Source of the DNA: Deltaproteobacteria bacterium UBA4427
Lineage (GTDB): Bacteria; Myxococcota_A; UBA9160; UBA4427
Reading direction: 5' to 3'
Assembly: GCA_002390675.1 (NCBI GenBank)
Contig: DGPZ01000130.1
Location: 1-10,147 of the forward strand
Length of the DNA stretch: 10,147 nt
The translations under genes and the position numbers were made by a program. The notes below the pieces were generated by a model, which saw only the letters and a program-made list of their open reading frames with translations, was not told where the DNA came from and did not search any database. Within the stretch, counting starts at the first letter, position 1; each line of letters begins with the position of its first letter. Shown here piece by piece: positions 1 through 4,919 of the stretch.

Positions 1-22
1 GCTCGAATTTTGCTTTGCCCAT
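1..22 (-). CDS. tuf: EF-Tu, first seven codons (cut by window edge)
   Basis: Elongation factor Tu carries aminoacyl-tRNA to the ribosome as a GTPase. Only the beginning is in the window: from an ATG at 20-22 on the minus strand the reading is MGKAKFE, a usual beginning for bacterial EF-Tu. The identification rests mainly on synteny, because the gene follows tRNA-Thr, tRNA-Tyr, tRNA-Gly and tRNA-Thr in the order known from the E. coli tufB operon. A purine-rich AGGAAG lies about 13 bases upstream of the ATG, a little far for a typical ribosome binding site. The GTP-binding domains lie outside the window. Confidence 0.85.
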
Positions 23-298
23 TCGTGTGCCTGCTCTTCCTATTTGGTGCCTGGCGCCTGCTGGCTGGCTGGCAGCTTGGCGAGATACGCCAGCCTGCCG
101 GGTTGGTCTGTCATCACGCGAACTGCGATCGATCGGAGATGTCTTCGATCGTAACTCAGCGACGGCTCCCTCCCGGAATCCGCCCAACGCAACATCAGTC
201 TATTCAGTCCTCATTCAGTCTTTTTGCAACACTCACGCCAGGCCTTCCCGCGCGTACCCGTTCTCGAGTCCGATTGATCTTTCCGAAACGTGATCTTC
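23..298 (-). promoter_or_regulatory. long tuf leader between tRNA-Thr(GGU) and tuf
   Basis: This 276-base stretch without a gene separates the last tRNA of the cluster from the tuf start. It holds a stem-loop at 71-99 and three copies of TCAGTC (plus-strand reading) at 195-200, 204-209 and 215-220, the last followed by five T. The minus-strand transcript would carry these as GACTGA repeats after an A-run. The equivalent leader in E. coli is much shorter. No sigma70 promoter stands out, so I infer that tuf is read from the tRNA promoter, with processing or attenuation in this leader. The small ORFs here on the plus strand look accidental. Confidence 0.5.
71..99 (-). other. stem-loop in the tuf leader
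   Basis: In the minus-strand RNA, a 12-base arm (88-99) can pair with 71-82: five pairs, a two-base mismatch, then five more pairs, around a 5-base loop (83-87). It lies about 50 bases before the tuf start. There is no T-run behind it, so it is not a plain terminator. A processing site or translational control element is possible. Confidence 0.4.
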
Positions 299-374
299 TG
301 GAGCTCACGAGCGGGCTCGAACCGCTGACCTCGTCCTTACCAAGGACGTGCTCTACCACCTGAGCTACGTGAGC
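299..374 (-). tRNA. tRNA-Thr (anticodon GGU)
   Basis: A complete cloverleaf of 76 bases read on the minus strand. The acceptor stem GCTCACG/CGTGAGC pairs perfectly, the discriminator is T73, and the 3' CCA is encoded at 299-301. The D arm has the usual TAGCTCAGG start. The anticodon stem CGTCC/GGACG encloses loop TTGGTAA, giving anticodon GGT, which reads ACC and ACU. The T arm contains TTCGAGC. It is the last tRNA before tuf, corresponding to E. coli thrT. Confidence 0.97.
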
Positions 375-485
375 CAATTCTTCTAATCTTGCTTCTATTT
401 ACTACATGAGATCTCTGCTTTTTCTAAGCCTCGACCCCATCCATCCACTCTTACTGCCCGCGTGCCCTCCCGGGCGCGCACAAAA

Positions 486-562
486 TGGAGCGGGAAACGG
501 GATTCGAACCCGCGACCCCCAGCTTGGAAGGCTGGTGCTCTAGCCAGCTGAGCTATTCCCGC
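486..562 (-). tRNA. tRNA-Gly (anticodon UCC)
   Basis: A 77-base cloverleaf on the minus strand. Acceptor stem GCGGGAA/TTCCCGC, T73 and encoded CCA at 486-488. The anticodon stem CCAGC/GCTGG encloses loop CTTCCAA, giving anticodon TCC, which reads GGA and GGG. The T loop is TTCGAAT. It is third in the cluster, matching E. coli glyT. The spacer to tRNA-Thr(GGU) is 111 bases and contains a GC-rich inverted repeat around 460-479, probably a processing hairpin. Confidence 0.97.
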
Positions 563-679
563 TTTCTATCATTATCTCCGCCCGTCTCGGGGCTTTGGTG
601 CGATTCCCCGCCTTTCGGCTGAATCTCGCTCTTTTAGTTTTATTTCATCCCAGCTCTTTCGCATTCAAGCTGGTCTATC

Positions 680-766
680 TGGTGGAGGGAGGAGGATTCG
701 AACCTCCGTAGGCCAAAGGCCAGCAGATTTACAGTCTGCCCCGTTTAACCGCTTCGGTATCCCTCC
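680..766 (-). tRNA. tRNA-Tyr (anticodon GUA)
   Basis: An 87-base class II tRNA with a long variable arm. Acceptor stem GGAGGGA/TCCCTCC, A73, encoded CCA at 680-682. The anticodon stem GCAGA/TCTGC encloses loop CTGTAAA, giving anticodon GTA (codons UAC and UAU). The extra arm is built around GGCCTTTGGCC, as expected for bacterial tRNA-Tyr. It is second in the cluster, matching E. coli tyrU, with 117 bases to the next tRNA. Confidence 0.97.
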
Positions 767-1158
767 AGATTCGTGTTATGCAGGCAACACTTCCCACGAG
801 CTCCTTCCGTGACCTCAAAGCGAACGATGCCGAGCGGTCCTTCTTCCCCGCGTGAGTCTCAAAGCCTTATTAGGCGAGTCGCGATCGGAAGAAAGGAAAC
901 GGAGGGCTGTGCGCTAGGTGCCTGAAGAAGCTGGAGGATGTTGATCCGTCTATTCGTCCTTTACATGTAGTAGGGCTCGAAGCCCTGTATTCATTTAGCC
1001 GCGAGGCGGGAGATTCCGCGAAACACTCTGAATCGTGTATTTCGCTTTAATTGTCGTTGGCTTAGGCATTTGCCTAACGGCTTTAGCCCAAGGCGAATTC
1101 GACTGCAGTGTAAGGCTTTGAGCTTCTGTTAGTGCGACAGGTCCAGGCTGTGCATCGG
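767..1158 (-). other. 392-base spacer inside the tRNA cluster
   Basis: No gene or additional tRNA can be seen between tRNA-Tyr and tRNA-Thr(UGU), which are almost adjacent in E. coli. The stretch holds two clean inverted repeats. One is AGGGCT-CGA-AGCCCT at 972-986 and the other is TTAGGC-ATTT-GCCTAA at 1062-1077. Neither is followed by a T-run in the direction of transcription. An open frame crosses part of it on the minus strand, but that frame also runs through the tRNA and is not a gene. The spacer may simply be removed during processing, or it may separate two transcription units. Confidence 0.5.
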
Positions 1159-1231
1159 AGCTGGCGAGGGGACTCGAACCCTTAACCTTCGGATTACAAA
1201 TCCGATGCTCTACCAGTTGAGCTACGCCAGC
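1159..1231 (-). tRNA. tRNA-Thr (anticodon UGU), no encoded CCA
   Basis: A cloverleaf of 73 bases to the discriminator. Acceptor stem GCTGGCG/CGCCAGC, T73. The anticodon stem TCGGA/TCCGA encloses loop TTTGTAA, giving anticodon TGT (codons ACA and ACG). The T loop is TTCGAGT. The bases after T73 are CCG (1156-1158), not CCA, so the 3' end must be trimmed and completed by the CCA-adding enzyme. The five other tRNAs in the window all have an encoded CCA. It is first in the cluster, matching E. coli thrU. Confidence 0.96.
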
Positions 1232-1433
1232 AAAATTCCGGATCCATCTTGAGCCCATCGAAAGCTTCGCGACACTCGCCCAGCCTTTCCTTTGCTTGCC
1301 ATGCAGGCGAATCATCGCCGGACGACAAGAACGAAAAGGCACGTGAAATGCCAACTCCGAATCACTCTCCGAATAAGCACGAAGAACGAGTAAGGCGCAC
1401 TGAAATTGATAAAAAGATTGGATGTGTGGAGCG
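1232..1433 (-). other. 5' leader of the tRNA-tuf transcript
   Basis: About 200 bases between the predicted transcription start and the first tRNA. No gene is evident on either strand: the short frames at 1249-1446 (plus) and 995-1354 (minus) match nothing and the latter overlaps the tRNA. I could not find a convincing boxA antitermination element. RNase P and endonuclease processing of this leader is expected. Confidence 0.4.
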
Positions 1434-1439
1434 CGGCAG

Positions 1440-1469
1440 ACTATAGACGTGCTCCGTCCCCGCTGGCAA
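1440..1469 (-). promoter_or_regulatory. sigma70-type promoter of the tRNA-tuf operon
   Basis: On the minus strand, -35 box TTGCCA (1464-1469) and -10 box TATAGT (1440-1445) each match the consensus in five of six positions and are 18 bases apart. The bases after the -10 box, CTGCCGCGCTCC, are GC-rich, as in stable-RNA promoters under stringent (ppGpp) control. Transcription would begin near 1433. The promoter lies directly behind the rlmB stop codon. It partly overlaps an inverted repeat (CCCC-TC-GGGG near 1495-1504, with CCACA/TGTGG outside) that could help end the rlmB transcript. Confidence 0.65.
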
Positions 1470-1542
1470 GCGCCTTTAGGACATCCACAGGCGCCCCTCG
1501 GGGAGCAACCGTGTGGTATGCGGTGAATTCTCCCCTCTTGAT

Positions 1543-2412
1543 CTATTTCGAGCCAGAAGCGGCCGCTCGCCTCATCAGGTCGTAGAGAATCACCGCACCG
1601 GCAGTAGACACGTTCAAAGACGATACGCCGCCCTGCATCGGGACCCAGACCCGGTGATCAGATTCCCGCAGGATCCCAGGTCGCACACCCTTCCCCTCGG
1701 CCCCAAGGACCACAACGGTTGGACCGGACAAAACTCGATCCTCGACTTCGAATAGTGAAGAGCCGCCATCCTCTGCAGCCGCCACGACCCAGTATCCGCG
1801 CTGCTTGAGTTCCCCGAGGGCGCGAGAGAGATTCGAGACTCGCGCCATGGGCAGCCATTCGACTGCGCCCGCAGAGGCGCGAGCTACTGCTGGGGTAATC
1901 GATGGGGCACGGCGCTCGGTCAGAATGAGCCCCGCAGCCCCTGCAGAATCCGCAACTCGAGCGATTGCTCCCACATTCTGCGGATCCTCAACTCCGTCGA
2001 GCGCCAAGATCCGAGGCGTCACCCCTTCAGTCGCCGCTCGTGCGGCACGCTCGATCAACTCCAAAAGCCCGACTTCCGGCAGCGGCCCGCATTCGAGCGC
2101 GACTCCTTGGGTCTGGGCTTCCGGGCTCGCGCAGGCGTCAATTCGGTCCCGGTCGACCCACTCGATGACAACTCCTGCCTCCTCGGCGAGTGCCAACAGA
2201 GCATCGTGGTCGGGACGTCGAGCGCCGTCGCGAATCCACAGCCGTACCAACCTACGGCGCCCGGCCCGCATCGCTTCCCGAACCGGATGGATCCCGTAGA
2301 GCCATTCAGTCGACCCCACGCTCTTTGAGCGATGAGCTCGGGGCTCACCCCTATTCGCTCGGCCAGACTTATTGCGGCCCCGTCGACTGGGGACACCTCG
2401 ATCAGCGGACAT
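1543..2412 (-). CDS. rlmB: 23S rRNA (guanosine-2'-O-)-methyltransferase RlmB, SpoU family
   Basis: A SPOUT-class enzyme that methylates the ribose of G2251 (E. coli numbering) in the 23S rRNA P loop using S-adenosylmethionine. The SpoU substrate-binding part begins at about residue 35 (WLYGIHPVREAM), followed by QTQGVAL near 101. The three knot motifs are clear: LDGVEDPQNVGAIAR near 138-152 with the conserved Asn and Arg, GAEGKGVRPGI near 237, and VPMQGGVSSLNVS near 257-269. From the ATG at 2412 the protein has 289 residues. I chose this start because GGAG lies four bases upstream. The frame stays open to 2526, and a GTG farther in (residue 70 of that long frame) would give a more typical length. 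The first 30 residues are basic and low-complexity, probably a disordered RNA-binding tail. The gene directly precedes the tRNA-tuf operon in the same orientation. Confidence 0.92.
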   Translation of the reverse strand: MSADRGVPSRRGRNKSGRANRGEPRAHRSKSVGSTEWLYGIHPVREAMRAGRRRLVRLWIRDGARRPDHDALLALAEEAGVVIEWVDRDRIDACASPEAQTQGVALECGPLPEVGLLELIERAARAATEGVTPRILALDGVEDPQNVGAIARVADSAGAAGLILTERRAPSITPAVARASAGAVEWLPMARVSNLSRALGELKQRGYWVVAAAEDGGSSLFEVEDRVLSGPTVVVLGAEGKGVRPGILRESDHRVWVPMQGGVSSLNVSTAGAVILYDLMRRAAASGSK

Positions 2413-3019
2413 GTTGCTCCGTGGGTCGGCGGACGCCGTTTCACGCAACGATGCGCGAATTCGGAGGCCGATCAGCGTATCAGCATAGCTCGGGTCGGGT
2501 CGACGGCTTCGAGAAACGCACCGCAATCATTTATCTGCGGCTGATTCTTCAGCTCGGGCTCGAGACATTCAACAACTGACGCCGAGCCTCGGCTGGGACC
2601 GAGGAGCGCATCCCCTTCCACGCCCTCGTTCAAATCACGACTGAAGACGGGAAGCCTGACACTTCCCTCGCACGCTAGACGAAGATCGGATTGGGCGGCC
2701 GTCGCACTTCGGCTACCGAGAGACTCCCGCCCCAGACCGACCTCATATCCGCGTTCGACTCTTATCGGGTCGACTCTTCATGGCGGCCGGTCACATCGGA
2801 TGGTCCAAACAAACAACCCACCCTTCGCTCTTCGGAGCACCCACAGGACGCGACGACGACGCCCTTTTAGGGATCGCCTTCGACAACCAATCACCAAAGA
2901 ATCTCTTGCCCATCGCCGGACTCTTCGATGCCGGGGACCTAGAGCGGCAGCGTGCTCGACGCATCCGGCGACGTAACAGACTCTCGGTCCGTACTTGAAT
3001 CGCCTGATCTACGCCGAGT
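2413..3019. other. 607-base stretch without a supported gene
   Basis: It lies between divergent rlmB (minus) and the small gene at 3020 (plus). Two mutually antisense frames (2780-2998 plus, 2791-3057 minus) are open but resemble nothing I know and have no clear ribosome binding site. Visible structure: an inverted repeat CCTCGG-6-CCGAGG at 2587-2604, and a 9-base direct repeat TCGACTCTT at 2755-2763 and 2770-2778, 15 bases apart, which could be an operator. No convincing sigma70 promoter was found in either direction. Confidence 0.4.
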
Positions 3020-3349
3020 ATGCTTGATCGTCCAATGAAACCGCCCGGAACCTTCAAACTCCTAGGACGCGCCCGCCGAAGCGCAGTCGACGCGATGGAC
3101 CCGACGTCGCTATCCGTAGACCGCAGCGACCGAATCGTGGATTCGCTCCGAGCGATGATCCTTGAGGGCGATGAGGGTCAGTCCCTGCGAATTCGCCAGG
3201 TGTTCCAAAAACCAAAAGAGATCTACCGGATCGAAATCGATCAACCGGAGCAAAACTACCAGCGAACGACGCTGCTCGATCGCGATGCGCTCGAGGAGCT
3301 GCTGGCGACGGATGGCATCCGGGACCGCGTCATCGACCTAATTGATTGA
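3020..3349 (+). CDS. small protein of unknown function
   Basis: I do not recognise a named family. The 109-residue product is charged and soluble in appearance, with no signal peptide or membrane segment. The part from about residue 34 to 105 looks like a real folded domain: a first helix (SDRIVDSLRAMI), a central beta-like stretch (FQKPKEIYRIEIDQPEQ), then a final helix (LLDRDALEELLATD). The residues before 34 are less convincing, so Met26 (ATG at 3095) or Met6 (3035) may be the true start; no start has a clear ribosome binding site. The stop codon lies inside a strong hairpin shared with the convergent tRNA-Leu. It stands alone, 252 bases before the glycosyltransferase. Confidence 0.65.
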   Translation: MLDRPMKPPGTFKLLGRARRSAVDAMDPTSLSVDRSDRIVDSLRAMILEGDEGQSLRIRQVFQKPKEIYRIEIDQPEQNYQRTTLLDRDALEELLATDGIRDRVIDLID

Positions 3350-3376
3350 GTCGCGCGTATGTGACTCAACATTAGG
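3337..3376. terminator. hairpin between convergent small gene and tRNA-Leu
   Basis: TTGAGTC (3346-3352) pairs perfectly with GACTCAA (3363-3369) around a 10-base loop. The outer CCTAAT (3337-3342) pairs with ATTAGG (3371-3376). It covers the stop codon of the plus-strand gene and lies 24 bases beyond the 3' end of tRNA-Leu on the other strand, the right place for a bidirectional terminator. There is no real T-run on either side, so intrinsic termination would be weak. Confidence 0.5.
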
Positions 3377-3399
3377 GAAGGCTAAAATGGAGCAGTCTA

Positions 3400-3484
3400 T
3401 GGTGCCCGGAGCAGGACTCGAACCTGCACGGCCTAGGGCCAGACGATTTTAAGTCGTCCGCGTTTACCATTTCGCCATCCGGGC
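3400..3484 (-). tRNA. tRNA-Leu (anticodon UAA)
   Basis: An 85-base class II tRNA on the minus strand. Acceptor stem GCCCGGA/TCCGGGC, A73 (the leucine identity base), encoded CCA at 3400-3402. The anticodon stem GACGA/TCGTC encloses loop CTTAAAA, giving anticodon TAA (codons UUA and UUG). The long variable arm is built around GGCCCTAGGCC. It is a single gene, divergent from the glycosyltransferase. In the 117 bases between them I found no convincing promoter, only a GCCGG/CCGGC inverted repeat near 3524-3541. Confidence 0.97.
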
Positions 3485-3601
3485 ACGGGCGAGAGTCTAG
3501 AGCCTCCGCCCTTATTTCGCTTCGCCGGGACCATTTCCGGCTCTAAGACTCGAATATTTCGCGGCCGAGCCCAATATGCCGTAGAGGAGCCCGATACAGG
3601 G

Positions 3602-4387
3602 ATGTTCCACAACAAAAAAGTCGTCGTTGTGATGCCAGCGTACAACGCAGCCAAGACACTCGAACGAACCGTCCGCGAGATTCCCATGGATCTGGTGGAC
3701 GAAATCATCGTAACCGACGATGCGAGCGACGACGATACGGTCGTCGAAGCGAAACGCCTCGGGCTCCGCACCCTCGTTCATCCGCAAAATCGCGGTTACG
3801 GGGGCAATCAAAAAACGTGTTATCAGGAGGCGCTGCGAATCGGCGCCGACGTCGTAGTGATGCTGCACCCCGACTATCAGTACACGCCTAAGCTGATCCC
3901 CGCGATAGTCGGGTTACTTACAGACGGCCCTTATGATGCTGTGCTGGGCTCGCGCATTTTGGGCGGTGGTGCGCTCCGCGGCGGGATGCCGCGGTACAAG
4001 TACGTCGCGAATCGGTTTCTCACTGCGACACAGAACCTGCTCTCGGGAGCAAAACTATCCGAGTACCACACTGGCTATCGCGCTTTCACCCGGAGCGTTC
4101 TCGAGGAGCTTCCGCTGCTCGAGAATTCGGATGACTTCGTTTTCGACAATCAGATGCTCGCGCAGATCTTGAAATGCGGTTACCAGATCGGCGAGATCAG
4201 TTGCCCGACAGCCTACTTCGAAGAGGCCTCATCCATCAATTTCAGCCGTTCAGTAACCTACGGCATAGGCGTATTAGGCACGTCGTTCCAGCTCTTCCTA
4301 CACAGAAAGGGAATCGCGAGCTACGACATTTTCGCGGATGATGGGAGGCGTCTCAAAATCGAGCCACAAGAACCGAGCGGCGCCTAA
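3602..4387 (+). CDS. family 2 glycosyltransferase, DPM1/DPG-synthase-like
   Basis: A GT-A fold enzyme that transfers a sugar from a nucleotide sugar; in the closest families the acceptor is polyprenyl phosphate, giving a lipid-linked sugar at the inner face of the cytoplasmic membrane. Visible motifs: VVVMPAYNAAKTLERTV (residues 7-24), the nucleotide-binding DDASDDD (39-45), NRGYGGNQKT (63-72), the metal-site region HPDYQY (89-94, in place of a classical DxD), LGSR (115-118), and a later block SEYHTGYRAF (153-162). The DDFVFDNQML stretch (177-186) followed by GYQIGEIS supplies the expected acidic base. At 261 residues it is the single-domain length, without C-terminal membrane helices. No other envelope sugar gene is next to it, so donor and acceptor cannot be told. 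The start ATG is placed just before the first beta strand; a GAGGAG lies upstream but about 12 bases away. Confidence 0.88.
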   Translation: MFHNKKVVVVMPAYNAAKTLERTVREIPMDLVDEIIVTDDASDDDTVVEAKRLGLRTLVHPQNRGYGGNQKTCYQEALRIGADVVVMLHPDYQYTPKLIPAIVGLLTDGPYDAVLGSRILGGGALRGGMPRYKYVANRFLTATQNLLSGAKLSEYHTGYRAFTRSVLEELPLLENSDDFVFDNQMLAQILKCGYQIGEISCPTAYFEEASSINFSRSVTYGIGVLGTSFQLFLHRKGIASYDIFADDGRRLKIEPQEPSGA

Positions 4388-4744
4388 CAACCTGGCCTCG
4401 CTCTGTATCCTTTCCCTCGCCTATCCTCGCGGCTCCGCGAACATCCACTCAAGCGCCCCTAGAATCGGTACTGAATGCCCGCGCCTAATGGGATGTAGTC
4501 GTCGATCGAGGCGCGGCCAACGATGTGCTCCTTAAAGACGATTCACCAAATCCTCCGGCGGGAGCATGCTTGCCTAGCGACGCCTCGAGGATCGCAACCA
4601 GCCTCAAGTGAGTCATTCTGCAGTGCAACCTCTTGGAGGTGCAGGCTTGGCGGCCGGTACTGTTCGAATGGGGCGGTGGGCGGAATCCTACAAGTGCCAA
4701 TTCATCCACGAGCGATCCGTGACTAATTGGTTTTGCGAGTCTTT
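4388..4744. other. 357-base stretch without an intact gene
   Basis: It runs from the glycosyltransferase stop to tRNA-Cys. It contains a short hairpin TCGCG-GCTC-CGCGA at 4427-4440 without a T-run, and on the minus strand a possible decayed 3' end of an outer-membrane protein gene (4459-4542, listed separately). Open frames of 65-75 codons on both strands (for example 4485-4709 minus) show no recognisable protein and no ribosome binding site. Confidence 0.4.
4459..4542 (-). pseudogene. possible remnant of an outer-membrane beta-barrel gene (C-terminal end)
   Basis: Read on the minus strand and ending at a TAG (4459-4461), 27 codons give a peptide ending DDYIPLGAGIQYRF. Counting back from the last Phe, every second residue is hydrophobic or small (F, Y, I, A, L, I). 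This is the beta-signal by which the BAM complex recognises Gram-negative outer-membrane barrels. Just upstream is an in-frame TGA (4543-4545), and nothing barrel-like was found in the 200 bases before tRNA-Cys. I infer a broken relic; a chance resemblance is possible because the peptide is short. Confidence 0.4.
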
Positions 4745-4818
4745 TGGAGGCGGCGCCCGGATTTGAACCGGGGATCAGGGCTTTGCAGGCCCGTGCCTTA
4801 CCACTTGGCTACGCCGCC
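4745..4818 (-). tRNA. tRNA-Cys (anticodon GCA)
   Basis: A 74-base cloverleaf on the minus strand. Acceptor stem GGCGGCG/CGCCGCC, T73 (U73 is a cysteine identity base), encoded CCA at 4745-4747. The anticodon loop is CTGCAAA, giving anticodon GCA (codons UGC and UGU). The stem is GGGC/GCCC with a mismatch at its outer pair. The T loop is TTCAAAT. It lies 101 bases behind the last gene of the nuo-like operon on the same strand, with its own candidate promoter between. Confidence 0.97.
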
Positions 4819-4822
4819 TCAG

Positions 4823-4839
4823 TGCGCGGGATCCGCGCA
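4823..4839 (-). other. perfect hairpin just before tRNA-Cys
   Basis: TGCGCGG (4823-4829) and CCGCGCA (4833-4839) pair perfectly around a 3-base loop, ending four bases before the first base of the mature tRNA. It has no T-run. A role in 5' processing, or in trimming transcripts that run in from the upstream operon, is an inference from position. Confidence 0.4.
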
Positions 4840-4872
4840 AGGGACCCGCTTGGCGAGTCCGTGGGCCCACAG

Positions 4873-4901
4873 GATGTACCGATTCCGCGAGGCGGCGTCA
4901 A
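4873..4901 (-). promoter_or_regulatory. candidate promoter for tRNA-Cys
   Basis: On the minus strand, TTGACG (4896-4901) matches the -35 consensus in five of six bases. Exactly 17 bases later is TACATC (4873-4878), a weak -10 box with three of six matches. Transcription would start near 4866, inside the perfect palindrome GTGGGCCCAC (4861-4870), about 48 bases before the tRNA. Read-through from the operon is the alternative. Confidence 0.35.
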
Positions 4902-4919
4902 ACTGTCTCGGGCAATCCC

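Noticed and set aside
195..220. Three TCAGTC repeats as a CRISPR array or satellite
   Set aside because: Six-base units with 3-5 bases between are far too short and too few for a CRISPR array; they are kept only as a possible protein-binding site.
10..363. Plus-strand frames of 92 and 117 codons at the left edge
   Set aside because: The longer one runs through tRNA-Thr(GGU), and both cover the tuf leader and start antisense; neither has a recognisable product.
995..1354. A 119-codon minus-strand frame with GVAQLVEHRICNPKVKGS
   Set aside because: This is the well-known false protein made by translating a tRNA gene, here tRNA-Thr(UGU).
1485..1530. Inverted repeat behind rlmB as an intrinsic terminator
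   Set aside because: The core stem has only four G-C pairs with a two-base loop and no T-run follows; termination there is unproven, so it is mentioned only with the promoter.
2780..3057. Two mutually antisense small frames (72 and 88 codons)
   Set aside because: No motif, no ribosome binding site and no neighbour that supports either; described only as part of the gap.
4485..4709. A 74-codon minus-strand frame overlapping the possible barrel remnant
   Set aside because: It is in another frame, Ser/Arg/His-rich and without similarity; the barrel-like reading in the neighbouring frame is more telling.
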